A DNA stretch of 64,000 bases from UBA8337 sp937907245 (GCA_965219485.1 OZ244774.1:868001-932000), one strand, 5' to 3'; shown: positions 42,711-52,267, counted from the first letter of the stretch. A program made the numbers and translations. The notes: a model not told the origin generated them from the sequence alone.

Positions 42711-43364
42711 CTATGACGCAGGTTTTTGCATCGTCAGCAGAGTGAACATACCCAAGGGGCCGAAGTTATTTTCTTCTAAAATTTGCAAATCGCAATCGTG
42801 TAGTTTCAACTGATCGCGCGAGAAATCGGAGTGAAACCCAATTTTGCGCGAGGCAGGGGCTATTTTTCGCTCAACGAGCGCCAATAAGGTCTGGTCTTCT
42901 TCGGCGCGGAAATGATTGAACAAATAAACCCGCCCACCCGGACGGGTTACCCGAGAAATTTCGCTTAACACTTTGGCCGGGTCTGGCACCACGGACATCA
43001 CGAAAGTTGCCATCACGCTATCGAAGGAAGCGTCGGGAAAATTTAGTTCGCTTGCGTCCATTTCCAACAAGGCCTCGACATTGGATAGCTTTTTCCGTTC
43101 GACGCGTTTGAAAGCCCGAGCCAACATATCCGCCGAGAGGTCAATGCCGGTTACCGAGCAATCTGTTGCGAAATAGGGCAGGGAAAGCCCCGTACCCGTG
43201 CCGACATCGAGAACCCGATGACCATGTAACTCTTGGTTCAGCCGACGCACAATTTTGCGGATGTAACGGCGTCCAAAAAGAGCGAAAGTGAAATCATAAT
43301 GTCCCGCCCATTTGGCATAAGAGCGGCGCACATCATCGGCGCGAATTTGCGTGTGAACTGTCAT
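42711..43364 (-). CDS. pmtA: PmtA-type phosphatidylethanolamine N-methyltransferase
   Basis: 217 aa class I SAM methyltransferase. SAM motif I is VLDVGTGTGLSLPYFA, motif II VTGIDLSADMLARAFKRV; VEALLEMDASELNFPDASFD and FVMSVVPDPAKVLSEISRVT are near the Rhodobacter-type PmtA pattern. It should convert phosphatidylethanolamine to phosphatidylcholine at the inner membrane. UbiE-like quinone methylation is the main alternative. It lies between uvrA and trmFO on the minus strand; its ribosome binding site sits in an inverted repeat (43367-43398). Confidence 0.78.
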   Translation of the reverse strand: MTVHTQIRADDVRRSYAKWAGHYDFTFALFGRRYIRKIVRRLNQELHGHRVLDVGTGTGLSLPYFATDCSVTGIDLSADMLARAFKRVERKKLSNVEALLEMDASELNFPDASFDSVMATFVMSVVPDPAKVLSEISRVTRPGGRVYLFNHFRAEEDQTLLALVERKIAPASRKIGFHSDFSRDQLKLHDCDLQILEENNFGPLGMFTLLTMQKPAS

Positions 43365-43366
43365 AA

Positions 43367-43398
43367 AGTTTCCGTATTGTTATTTTTATTCGGAAACT
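43367..43398 (-). promoter_or_regulatory. Hairpin that could mask the pmtA ribosome binding site
   Basis: AGTTTCCG and CGGAAACT form perfect 8-bp arms (43367-43374 and 43391-43398) around a 16-nt AT-rich loop. On the minus strand the second arm contains GGAAA, the only ribosome binding site candidate for the pmtA ATG (43364-43362), which begins 2 nt after the arm. The first arm begins 5 nt after the uvrA stop codon. Confidence 0.6.
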
Positions 43399-43403
43399 AG
43401 AGG

Positions 43404-46325
43404 TTATTCGGCGGCGGCTTTCTTAGCAACTGCTTTTTTGGGCTTCAGCAAGCGCGACAAATATTGCCCCGTGTAGCTAGCTTTTACCTTCACCACATCT
43501 TCTGGCGTGCCAATGGCCACCACTTGACCGCCGCCGTCGCCACCTTCGGGGCCGATATCAATAATCCAGTCGGCGGTTTTTATCACCTCCAGATTATGCT
43601 CAATCACCGCTACGGTATTGCCCGCATCGACCAGCTCATGCAGTACATCGAGCAACTTGGCCACATCATGGAAATGCAAACCTGTAGTCGGCTCATCCAA
43701 AATATACAGCGTACGGCCGGTCGCGCGCTTGGCCAATTCTTTGGCCAGTTTAATGCGCTGCGCTTCACCACCTGAAAGCGTGGTGGCTTGCTGGCCAACC
43801 TTAATGTAGCCAAGACCGACGCGTTGCAGCGTGGTCATTTTATCGCGCACCATCGGCACGGCCTTGAAAAAATCAGCCGCCTCATCGACGGTCATATCGA
43901 GCACATCGGCAATCGATTTATCTTTAAACCGAACTTCCAGCGTCTCGCGATTATAGCGTTTGCCTTGGCAGCTATCGCATTCCACATAAACATCTGGCAG
44001 GAAGTGCATTTCAATTTTAATCAGGCCATCGCCTTGGCAAGTTTCGCAGCGCCCACCTTTGACATTGAACGAAAAACGCCCAGGCTTATAGCCACGTGTC
44101 TTGGCTTCGGGCAGGCCTGAAAACCATTCGCGGATGGGCGTAAAAGCGCCAGTGTAAGTGGCCGGGTTCGAGCGCGGGGTACGGCCAATCGGGGATTGGT
44201 CAATCTCAATGACTTTATCCAGCAAGTGCAGCCCATCAATCGTATCGTGTTCGGCTGGTGTGGCGCGGGCGTTGTTTAATTTGCGCGCCAATGACTTATA
44301 CAAAGTATCGATCAGCAAAGTCGATTTGCCGCCGCCCGAAACGCCCGTGACACAAGTGAACGTGCCGAGGGGGATTTCGGCACTGACGTTTTTTAGATTA
44401 TTGCCCTTGGCACCTTTTACGGTGATGCATTTATTGGCTTTGGTTGTGCGGCGTTTTTTTGGCACCGCGACTTCTAGGGCGCCGGATAGATATTTGCCCG
44501 TTAGGCTTTTTTTGCTGGCCAGAATTTTATCTGGCGTGCCTTGGGCAATCACTTCGCCGCCATGTATGCCTGCGCCGGGGCCGATGTCGACCACATGGTC
44601 GGCCGTCATAATGGCTTCCTCATCATGCTCGACGACGATAACCGTATTGCCAAGGTCGCGCAGGCGGGTGAGGGTTTCCAAAAGGCGCGTGTTGTCGCGC
44701 TGATGCAGGCCAATGCTTGGTTCATCCAAGACATAAAGGACGCCCGTGAGGCCGGAGCCAATTTGCGAGGCCAACCGAATACGTTGGCTTTCGCCGCCCG
44801 ACAAAGTGCCGGAGTTGCGAGATAGCGTCAGATATTCTAGCCCCACGTCATTGAGAAACCGGAGGCGCTCGCGAATTTCTTTCAACACCCGCGCCGCGAT
44901 TTGTTTGTGTTTATCGCTCAACAGGTCTTCCAAATCGGTAAACCATTTTTCAGCCATTCGAATAGACATTTGCGTAACTTCGCCAACATGCAGCTCAGCA
45001 ATTTTTACCGATAGGGCTTCGGGTTTTAGCCGATAGCCGCCACAGGCTTCGCAATCGGTGATGGATTGAAACTTTTCAATCTCTTCGCGCGCCCAATTGC
45101 TGTCGGTTTCGCGGTAGCGGCGTTCCAAGTTAGGAATAACCCCTTCAAATGGCTTTTTGGTTTTATAGCTGCGCAAGCCGTCATCATAAGAGAAAGTGAT
45201 GACTTCCTCGCCAGTGCCAAACAAGATGACGTCTTTGGCTTGTTTTTCTAAGTCATTCCACTTGCTGCTCATCTTAAAGCCATAATGCTTGGCCAAGGCT
45301 TCTAGCGTTTGGGTGTAATAGGGCGAGGTTGTTTTCGACCACGGCGCAACGGCGCCTTTATAAAGCGTCAGCCCGCCATCGGGGACGACGGCAATGGGAT
45401 CGATGAAAAACTGTGTGCCCAAGCCATCGCAAGACGGGCAAGCGCCAAAAGGATTATTGAACGAGAACAAGCGCGGCTCAATTTCATCAATCGTGAACCC
45501 GGAGACTGGGCAAGCAAAGCGGGCGGAAAAAGTAATCCGCTCAGCGGTCTCTCCGTCTTTTGGCTTGTCGGCAATCTCAGCAATGGCAATGCCATTGGTT
45601 AGACCAAGGGCGACTTCCATCGAGTCCGCCACGCGGTTGCCAAGGTCTGGTTTGATAACCAAACGATCCACCACGACATCAATGTCATGCTTGATTTTTT
45701 TGTCGAGGGTAGGGATATCGGCAATCTCGTAGAACTCACCATCGATTTTAACGCGCTGAAAACCACGTTTTTGCAGCTCTAAAAAATCGCGCTTATATTC
45801 GCCCTTGCGGCCCCGCACAATCGGCGCCAAGAGATACAGCCGCGTGCCCTCGGGCATGGCCATCACGCGGTCGACCATTTGGGTTACTGTTTGGCTTTCG
45901 ATAGGCAATCCAGTGGCAGGTGAATAAGGCACACCAATGCGCGCATAGAGCAAGCGCAGGTAATCGTAAATTTCAGTGACCGTGCCGACCGTGGAACGTG
46001 GATTGCGTGAGGTGGTTTTCTGCTCGATAGATATGGCTGGCGATAGCCCGTCGATTTGGTCGACATCTGGCTTTTGCATCATTTCCAAAAACTGGCGCGC
46101 ATAGGCGGAAAGGCTCTCGACGTAGCGGCGTTGCCCTTCAGCATAAATAGTATCAAAGGCCAGCGAGCTTTTACCCGATCCCGAAAGACCGGTGATGACA
46201 ATCAGCTCATCCCGCGGCAAGTCGATGGAGATGTTTTTGAGATTATGCTCGCGTGCGCCCACCACTCGGATGAGTTTGGCTTGAGGCGTTTTAACGGCTT
46301 TACGGGGCTTCTTTTGGGCAGGCAT
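43404..46325 (-). CDS. uvrA: UvrABC excinuclease subunit A
   Basis: 973 aa from ATG 46325; a GTG 24 nt upstream is possible. Two ABC ATPase modules: Walker A ITGLSGSGKSSLAFDTIYAE and VTGVSGGGKSTLLIDTLY, signatures LSGGESQRIRLASQIGSGL and LSGGEAQRIKLAKELA. The zinc module near the C-terminus reads CETCQGDGLIKIEMHFLPDV with CDSCQGKRY. In the first zinc site the pair C-x-x-C reads CPVS, a lineage trait as far as I recall, with CPSCDG following. It detects bulky DNA damage and loads UvrB. No clear LexA box is seen upstream. Confidence 0.97.
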   Translation of the reverse strand: MPAQKKPRKAVKTPQAKLIRVVGAREHNLKNISIDLPRDELIVITGLSGSGKSSLAFDTIYAEGQRRYVESLSAYARQFLEMMQKPDVDQIDGLSPAISIEQKTTSRNPRSTVGTVTEIYDYLRLLYARIGVPYSPATGLPIESQTVTQMVDRVMAMPEGTRLYLLAPIVRGRKGEYKRDFLELQKRGFQRVKIDGEFYEIADIPTLDKKIKHDIDVVVDRLVIKPDLGNRVADSMEVALGLTNGIAIAEIADKPKDGETAERITFSARFACPVSGFTIDEIEPRLFSFNNPFGACPSCDGLGTQFFIDPIAVVPDGGLTLYKGAVAPWSKTTSPYYTQTLEALAKHYGFKMSSKWNDLEKQAKDVILFGTGEEVITFSYDDGLRSYKTKKPFEGVIPNLERRYRETDSNWAREEIEKFQSITDCEACGGYRLKPEALSVKIAELHVGEVTQMSIRMAEKWFTDLEDLLSDKHKQIAARVLKEIRERLRFLNDVGLEYLTLSRNSGTLSGGESQRIRLASQIGSGLTGVLYVLDEPSIGLHQRDNTRLLETLTRLRDLGNTVIVVEHDEEAIMTADHVVDIGPGAGIHGGEVIAQGTPDKILASKKSLTGKYLSGALEVAVPKKRRTTKANKCITVKGAKGNNLKNVSAEIPLGTFTCVTGVSGGGKSTLLIDTLYKSLARKLNNARATPAEHDTIDGLHLLDKVIEIDQSPIGRTPRSNPATYTGAFTPIREWFSGLPEAKTRGYKPGRFSFNVKGGRCETCQGDGLIKIEMHFLPDVYVECDSCQGKRYNRETLEVRFKDKSIADVLDMTVDEAADFFKAVPMVRDKMTTLQRVGLGYIKVGQQATTLSGGEAQRIKLAKELAKRATGRTLYILDEPTTGLHFHDVAKLLDVLHELVDAGNTVAVIEHNLEVIKTADWIIDIGPEGGDGGGQVVAIGTPEDVVKVKASYTGQYLSRLLKPKKAVAKKAAAE

Positions 46326-46516
46326 AGGTTTCTCTCTGTTAGGTGACACAAGGTAGACCTTTTTTGCGGTTTGGCGAACTTAGTTTTGCCCTCGTTTACG
46401 AGTTTCCTGAGCCCGGGCAAGCATTAATCCACAGGTTAGCGAACCGAGCTGGCTGCGAGGCTAGGTATTTCGTTTCGAGTCATCTAGATTGAAGCGGCAA
46501 TTAGGAGAAAAAAATC

Positions 46517-46966
46517 ATGGCTGGAAGTGTCAATAAAGTAATTTTAGTAGGCAACCTAGGGGCCGACCCAGATGTGCGTAGCACCAAAGATGGTCGCCCG
46601 ATTGTCAACCTTAGCATCGCGACAAGCGAAAGCTGGCGCGATAAAAACTCGGGCGAGCGCCGCGATAAAACCGAATGGCACCGCGTGGTAATTTTCTCGG
46701 AAGGCCTATGCCGCATCGCCGAACAATACCTCAAAAAAGGCGCAAAAGTTTACATCGAAGGCAATTTGCAAACGCGCAAATGGCAAGATGACAATGGGGC
46801 CGATCGCTATTCAACCGAAGTGGTTTTGCAAAACTTCGGCGGCGTGATGACTATGCTAGATAGCCGCAATGGCGGCGGCGATTTTCAAGCCGCTGGCAAC
46901 GATTCGCCGGCGCCTGCACTGGCTTCGGGCGGGGACAGTGGCATCAATGACGACATCCCATTTTAA
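46517..46966 (+). CDS. ssb: Single-stranded DNA-binding protein
   Basis: 149 aa. The OB-fold begins MAGSVNKVILVGNLGADPDV and continues WHRVVIFSEGLCRIAEQYLK. A short glycine-rich linker leads to the acidic tip DDIPF, which recruits replication and repair proteins. It binds single-stranded DNA as a tetramer. TTAGGAG precedes the ATG. It is divergent from uvrA, the common arrangement in proteobacteria, and ends at a terminator before gyrA. Confidence 0.97.
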   Translation: MAGSVNKVILVGNLGADPDVRSTKDGRPIVNLSIATSESWRDKNSGERRDKTEWHRVVIFSEGLCRIAEQYLKKGAKVYIEGNLQTRKWQDDNGADRYSTEVVLQNFGGVMTMLDSRNGGGDFQAAGNDSPAPALASGGDSGINDDIPF

Positions 46967-47002
46967 GCCTCAAAAAACCAGTTAAATCAATGGGTTATAT
47001 TT

Positions 47003-47045
47003 GCGCTCGGGCGGCTGTTTTCAGGCTCCCGAGCGTTTATTTTTA
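47003..47045 (+). terminator. Rho-independent terminator of ssb
   Basis: CGCTCGGG (47004-47011) pairs with CCCGAGCG (47028-47035) and is followed by TTTATTTTTA. It separates ssb from gyrA. Confidence 0.85.
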
Positions 47046-47102
47046 TGCTATGTTTTAGAGGTATTTCGCGCCTCGCTGAGACGCCTTTCAGAAAGTTAAT
47101 TT

Positions 47103-50100
47103 GTGACCCATACGCCTGAAAATCCACCGGAAGACAATATCGAAAATGAAGATGATATTGTCGATGCCCCGCAAGACGAGGCGAGCGACGGTACCGACGA
47201 AGAAGCCGGTAGCGACGAGACGGTAGATGCGCCTGGAGAGGCGGAAGCCGGTTCTGGAGAGGGCGGTGCAGAGCCGCCGGTTGTTGGGTTTGTTCCTGGC
47301 GACGACGATGGCGATATAGAGCCCATTACCATCGAGGAGGAGATGAAAACCTCCTATCTCGATTATGCGATGAGCGTGATCGTCTCGCGCGCGCTGCCAG
47401 ATGTGCGCGACGGCTTAAAGCCCGTGCATCGGCGCATTTTGTTCTCCATGAATGAGAACGGCTATGATTACAATAAGCCGTATCGCAAATCGGCGCGTGT
47501 TGTCGGGGATGTGATTGGTAAGTATCACCCTCACGGCGACCAATCGATTTATGATGCTTTGGTGCGGATGGAGCAAGAGTTTTCGATGCGCTTGCCGCTG
47601 CTCGACGGGCAAGGCAACTTTGGCTCGGTGGATGGCGATCCACCAGCCGCCATGCGGTACACTGAAGTTCGCATGGCCAAGCCTGCTCATTCTATTCTGG
47701 CTGACATTGATAAAGACACAGTCGACTTTCAAGACAATTACGATAGCTCTGAGCGCGAGCCGAAAGTTTTACCAGCCCGCCTGCCAAACCTATTGGTCAA
47801 CGGCGCCAATGGTATTGCCGTGGGCATGGCGACCAATGTGCCGCCCCATAACCTAGGTGAGCTAATCGACGCAGCGCAGGCGATGATTGTAAATCCGAGT
47901 CTCAGCGATGAAGAGGTTTTGGCCATTGTGCCTGGGCCTGATTTCCCGACTGGCGCGCTTATTCTGGGTTACACGGGTTCCGCCTCGTCGGTTACCACGG
48001 GTCGCGGCTCTATTATTATGCGGGGGCGGGCTTCGGTGGAAGAAATTCGCAAAGACCGTGAAGCGATTATCATTACGGAAATTCCGTATCAGGTGAACAA
48101 ATCAACGATGATTGAAAAAATCGCTGATTTGGTGCGCGATAAAGTCATTGAGGGCATTGCTGATTTGCGAGACGAAAGCGATCGGCACGGCATGCGGGTT
48201 GTGGTGGAGCTGAAACGCGACGCCGTGGCCGATGTGGTGCTCAACCAATTGTATCGTTTTTCACAGCTGCAAACCAGTTTCGGGGCCAATATGTTGGCGC
48301 TGACCAATGGTCGCCCACAATTGATGAATGTTCGGCAGATGCTGCAATGTTTCATTACCTTCCGCGAAGAAGTGGTTACGCGTCGCTCGAAATTTGAGCT
48401 CAATAAAGCCCGCGACCGGGCCCACGTGTTGGTAGGTCTGGCCATCGCCGTTAGCAATATTGATGAAGTGATTGCGGTTATTCGCAAAGCCCCATCGCCC
48501 CAAGATGCGCGTCGGCAATTGATGGAGCGTCATTGGCCTGCCTCAGATGTAGCAGAGTTGATTGCGCTTATCGATGACCCGCGCCACCGCGTGGCGGAAG
48601 ATGGCACTTATGTGTTAAGCGAAGCGCAAGCGCGCGCCATTCTAGAATTGCGCCTGCAACGCCTGACGGCCATGGGTCGCGATGAAATTGGCGATGAGTT
48701 GAAGGTGTTGGGCGAAGAAATTGCTGATTTGCTAGATATTCTGCGTAGTCGCGACCGCGTGATGTCGATTATTAAAGCTGAATTGGCGGAAGTAAAAGAA
48801 GAGTTCGCCACGCCGCGTCGTTCTGAATTTATTGAGCACGATGGCGAAGTGAACGACGAGTCGCTTATTCCGCGCGAAGATATGGTCGTGACGGTAAGTC
48901 ACGCTGGCTATATCAAGCGTGTGCCCCTGTCTACCTATCGCGCGCAGCGTCGCGGCGGTAAGGGGCGCTCGGGTATGGCCACCAAAGACGAAGATTTCGT
49001 ATCGCGTATCTTCGTCGCCAATACGCACCAGCCCGTATTGTTCTTCTCGACCACCGGCATGGTCTATAAAATGAAAGTCTATCGCCTGCCAGCGGGTAGT
49101 CCGCAGTCGAAAGGCAAGGCTTTGGTCAATCTATTGCCGCTCGATGAAGGCGAAAAAATCGCCGATATCATGGCTTTGCCGGCCGATGAAGAGAGCTGGG
49201 CAGATTTGAACGTGATGTTTGCCACAAGTCTGGGCAATGTGCGCCGCAATGACCTGTCCGATTTCATTCAAATTAACCGCAATGGTAAAATCGCCATGAA
49301 GCCAGATGAGGGCGAGCGGATTATCGGCGTGGAAACCTGTAATCCGATGGATGATGTGCTGCTGACCAGCTCTAGCGGTCGTGCCATTCGCTTCCCAGTC
49401 GATAAAGTACGGGTGTTCCGCAGCCGTAATTCGACAGGCGTGCGGGGCATTCGCCTCGATGCGGGGGCCAGTGTTATTTCTTTGGCTATTTTGCGCGGCA
49501 GCGATGCCTCGCCAGCGGAACGCGCCACCTATTTGAAGCAAGCCGCGGCCATTCGCCGTGCTGCATCGGGAGATGAAGCGGAAATAGAAGAGACTACGTT
49601 GGACGAAGAGGGCGCTACCGAAGAAGTTGCCTTGTCTTCTGAACGCTATGCTGAAATGGGCGCCAATGAGCAATTTATCCTGGCGGTCAGCGAAAACGGC
49701 TATGGCAAGCGCTCGTCTGCCTATGAATATCGCGTATCGGGCCGCGGCGGCAAGGGTATCCTTGCCATGACCGTAACCGAGCGCAACGGTCAGCTATTGG
49801 CAGCTTTCCCGGTAGAGGAAGTTGACCAGATAATGCTGGTGACCGATGGCGGCACGCTTATTCGCTGTCCGGTGGATGGCATTCGCATCGCCGGGCGGAA
49901 TACGCAAGGCGTGACGATTTTTAAAACCGAAGACGACGCCAAAGTCGTTTCCGTGGCACATTTGGGCGAAACCTCCGATGAGGAGGATTTAGAAGATGGG
50001 CCTGACGGGGAAGCCGCGAACGACGGCACCGAGGCGCCACAAGCTGAAGCCGATGGTGGCGCAGCAGACGAGGCGTCGGCGCCTGAGGCAGATAATCCAA

Positions 50101-50114
50101 GTGAGGAGGGCTAA
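47103..50114 (+). CDS. gyrA: DNA gyrase subunit A with acidic N-terminal extension
   Basis: 1003 aa, start GTG 47103. Catalytic tyrosine Y186 in MRYTEVRM equals E. coli Y122, so the protein has about 64 extra, very acidic residues before ITIEEEMKTSYLDYAMSVIV. The position equal to E. coli S83 is Q147 (HPHGDQSIYD), with D151 equal to D87. The GyrA box is QRRGGKG; an alphaproteobacterial insertion (KQAAAIRRAASGDEAEIEET) lies in the C-terminal wheel, and the tail is again acidic. It cuts and passes DNA to introduce negative supercoils with GyrB. coaD follows after 3 nt. Confidence 0.97.
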   Translation: MTHTPENPPEDNIENEDDIVDAPQDEASDGTDEEAGSDETVDAPGEAEAGSGEGGAEPPVVGFVPGDDDGDIEPITIEEEMKTSYLDYAMSVIVSRALPDVRDGLKPVHRRILFSMNENGYDYNKPYRKSARVVGDVIGKYHPHGDQSIYDALVRMEQEFSMRLPLLDGQGNFGSVDGDPPAAMRYTEVRMAKPAHSILADIDKDTVDFQDNYDSSEREPKVLPARLPNLLVNGANGIAVGMATNVPPHNLGELIDAAQAMIVNPSLSDEEVLAIVPGPDFPTGALILGYTGSASSVTTGRGSIIMRGRASVEEIRKDREAIIITEIPYQVNKSTMIEKIADLVRDKVIEGIADLRDESDRHGMRVVVELKRDAVADVVLNQLYRFSQLQTSFGANMLALTNGRPQLMNVRQMLQCFITFREEVVTRRSKFELNKARDRAHVLVGLAIAVSNIDEVIAVIRKAPSPQDARRQLMERHWPASDVAELIALIDDPRHRVAEDGTYVLSEAQARAILELRLQRLTAMGRDEIGDELKVLGEEIADLLDILRSRDRVMSIIKAELAEVKEEFATPRRSEFIEHDGEVNDESLIPREDMVVTVSHAGYIKRVPLSTYRAQRRGGKGRSGMATKDEDFVSRIFVANTHQPVLFFSTTGMVYKMKVYRLPAGSPQSKGKALVNLLPLDEGEKIADIMALPADEESWADLNVMFATSLGNVRRNDLSDFIQINRNGKIAMKPDEGERIIGVETCNPMDDVLLTSSSGRAIRFPVDKVRVFRSRNSTGVRGIRLDAGASVISLAILRGSDASPAERATYLKQAAAIRRAASGDEAEIEETTLDEEGATEEVALSSERYAEMGANEQFILAVSENGYGKRSSAYEYRVSGRGGKGILAMTVTERNGQLLAAFPVEEVDQIMLVTDGGTLIRCPVDGIRIAGRNTQGVTIFKTEDDAKVVSVAHLGETSDEEDLEDGPDGEAANDGTEAPQAEADGGAADEASAPEADNPSEEG

Positions 50115-50117
50115 GGC

Positions 50118-50597
50118 ATGCGTGTAGGGCTTTATCCAGGCAGTTTTGACCCGATAACCAAAGGGCATATCGATATTATTCAGCGCTCGCTGGGCTTGGT
50201 CGACAAATTGATCATCGCGATTGGAATTAGCGCCACAAAGACGCCAGTTTTTACTTTTGAGCAGCGTCAAGCCATGCTGGAGGCCGAAATCGGCCCGCTT
50301 GCGAAGGCGAGGGGCGTGGAAATTCAAGTGATCAGCTTTAAAGACCTTCTGGTCAATGTGGCTACCGAAACCGGCGCCAATCTCATTATTCGGGGGCTTC
50401 GCAATGCTTCGGATTATGAATATGAGGCGCAAATGAGTGCGATGAACCGGTCGATGTCGAGCGACATTGAGACCGTGTTCCTGCAGGCCTCGCCAGAGTT
50501 TGGCTTTGTATCCTCCACCTTGGTGCGCCAAATTATGGCCATGGGTGGCGATGTGAGTGCCTTTGTGCCGCAAAGCGTTTTAAAACAAATTAAATAA
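50118..50597 (+). CDS. coaD: Phosphopantetheine adenylyltransferase
   Basis: 159 aa. The nucleotidyl-transferase motif YPGSFDPITKGHIDIIQRSL (with T-x-G-H) binds ATP, RGLRNASDYEYEAQMSAMNR is the phosphopantetheine region, and SPEFGFVSSTLVRQIMAMGG carries the S-S-T-x-x-R ATP site. It makes dephospho-CoA, the fourth step from pantothenate to CoA. It follows gyrA by 3 nt, a conserved alphaproteobacterial pair. Confidence 0.96.
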   Translation: MRVGLYPGSFDPITKGHIDIIQRSLGLVDKLIIAIGISATKTPVFTFEQRQAMLEAEIGPLAKARGVEIQVISFKDLLVNVATETGANLIIRGLRNASDYEYEAQMSAMNRSMSSDIETVFLQASPEFGFVSSTLVRQIMAMGGDVSAFVPQSVLKQIK

Positions 50598-50623
50598 TTA
50601 CAGTAGTATAACAGGAGATATTC

Positions 50624-51160
50624 ATGCGTTACTTGACATCACTCGGGCTTTTTTTGGCTCTTCTTGTGGCTCCGGTTGGGCATGGAATTTCCGCCCAAGC
50701 CGCAGACCATAAGGAGTCAATTATGTTGGTAGAACTAAAAACTGGTACCGTGAAAATAGCCTTGCGCGAAGACCTCGCCCCAGGCCATGTCGAGCGCATG
50801 AAAACCCTAATTAACGAGAAATTCTACGATGGTATCGTGTTTCATCGCGTCATTGACGGCTTTATGGCCCAAACAGGCGACCCAACGGGCACTGGCATGG
50901 GCGGCTCTGACTACCCAGATTTGCGCGCGGAGTTTAGTAGCGAACCTTTCCGTCGTGGCACTTTAGGCATGGCGCGTTCGCAGCATCCAGATAGCGCCAA
51001 TAGTCAATTTTTCATCTGTTTCGATGATGCCAGCTTCCTCAACGGCCAATACACAGTATTTGGCGAAGTTGTAGAAGGCATGGAGCATGTCGATGCGATT
51101 GCCAAGGGCGAACCGCCAGCGACCCCAGATAAAATGATTTCCGTTCGCTTAGAAGACTAA
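50624..51160 (+). CDS. ppiB: Exported cyclophilin-type peptidyl-prolyl isomerase
   Basis: 178 aa. Residues 1-26 are a signal peptide (ends SAQA), so this copy is periplasmic. The cyclophilin core has FYDGIVFHRVIDGFMAQTGD (catalytic Arg in FHRV), GTLGMARSQHPDSANSQFFI and the C-terminal GEVVEGMEHVDAIAKGE. It speeds proline isomerisation in exported proteins. In many relatives an adjacent cytosolic cyclophilin gene follows; here there is only one copy and queA follows directly. Confidence 0.92.
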   Translation: MRYLTSLGLFLALLVAPVGHGISAQAADHKESIMLVELKTGTVKIALREDLAPGHVERMKTLINEKFYDGIVFHRVIDGFMAQTGDPTGTGMGGSDYPDLRAEFSSEPFRRGTLGMARSQHPDSANSQFFICFDDASFLNGQYTVFGEVVEGMEHVDAIAKGEPPATPDKMISVRLED

Positions 51161-51178
51161 GCGCCAAGAAGGTTTCTC

Positions 51179-52267
51179 ATGCAGGTAGATGATTTTGATT
51201 TTGACCTGCCGGAAAATCTGATTGCTTTGAGACCTGAACAGCCGCGCGATACTGCGCGGCTGTTGCATGTTTCAACGACTGTTTCAGACCCGGCCAGCTC
51301 GGCGGACTTTGCGTTCGGCGATCATATCATGCGTGATTTGCCAGATTTTTTGCGGGCCGGGGATGCTTTGCTCGTGAATATCACGAAAGTGATACCCGCG
51401 CGCCTAACCGGAGTTCGGTTGCGCGAAACGCCGTCCGCGGACTCGACGGGCGCCAAATGTGAGGTCACGCTTACCGAGCGCCTCGGCCCCCTTGATTGGA
51501 AATGTTTCTTAAAGCCTGCCAAACGGGTGGCGGACGGCGACACGATCGACTTTAAGGGTGTCAAAGCCAAGGTCAGCGGGCGGGAGGGCGCAGAGGCGAT
51601 TTTGAGCTTCGAGATTTCGCCAGACAGCATGGAAACCACTTTGGCGACCCTCGGCAGCATGCCTTTGCCGCCCTATATCGCCAGTAAACGCGCCCCCGAT
51701 GCGCAAGACAACGAAGATTACCAAACCCTATTTGCCCGCGAGGCCGGCGCCGTGGCCGCGCCCACAGCTGGCTTGCATTTTACGCCAGAGCTGATGGACG
51801 CCTTAAAAGCCAAAGGCGTTAGCTTGCACGAAGTCACGCTACATGTGGGGCCTGGCACGTTTTTGCCTGTCAAAGTTGACGATATCGCCTCGCATAAAAT
51901 GCATGGGGAATGGGGGCAAGTTACGCCAGAAACGGCGCAAGCCCTTAACGATGTGCATAAACAAGGCGGGCGCATTGTATGTGTTGGCACCACCTCCTTG
52001 CGCTTGCTCGAGAGCGCCACGAAAGAGGATGGCACGATTATGCCATTTGAAGCGGTGACGGAGATTTTCATCACGCCGGGCTATAAGTTTCGCGCGGCTG
52101 ACATGCTGATAACCAATTTTCACCTTCCGCGGTCTACGCTTTTTATGCTGGTATCGGCTTTTGCCGGAATGGAACGCATGAAAGCGGCCTATGATCATGC
52201 CGTAAGTACCGGCTATCGGTTTTATTCTTATGGCGATGGCAGCTTATTGGAGCGCGCGGATTCATGA
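51179..52267 (+). CDS. queA: S-adenosylmethionine:tRNA ribosyltransferase-isomerase
   Basis: 362 aa. The family start FDFDLPENLIALRPEQPRDT is followed by the region GDALLVNITKVIPARLTGVR (N-x-T-K-V), AAPTAGLHFTPELMDALKAK and GTTSLRLLESATKEDGTIMP. It transfers the ribose of SAM to pre-queuosine-1 in the wobble base of tRNAs with GUN anticodons, giving epoxyqueuosine. Overlap of its stop with the tgt ATG (ATGA) couples two steps of queuosine synthesis. Confidence 0.96.
   Translation: MQVDDFDFDLPENLIALRPEQPRDTARLLHVSTTVSDPASSADFAFGDHIMRDLPDFLRAGDALLVNITKVIPARLTGVRLRETPSADSTGAKCEVTLTERLGPLDWKCFLKPAKRVADGDTIDFKGVKAKVSGREGAEAILSFEISPDSMETTLATLGSMPLPPYIASKRAPDAQDNEDYQTLFAREAGAVAAPTAGLHFTPELMDALKAKGVSLHEVTLHVGPGTFLPVKVDDIASHKMHGEWGQVTPETAQALNDVHKQGGRIVCVGTTSLRLLESATKEDGTIMPFEAVTEIFITPGYKFRAADMLITNFHLPRSTLFMLVSAFAGMERMKAAYDHAVSTGYRFYSYGDGSLLERADS

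Noticed and set aside
46350..46516. LexA box between divergent uvrA and ssb
   Set aside because: I looked for the alphaproteobacterial GTTC-N7-GTTC or GAAC-N7-GAAC form. GAAC and GGTTAGCGAACC occur but no pair has the right spacing.
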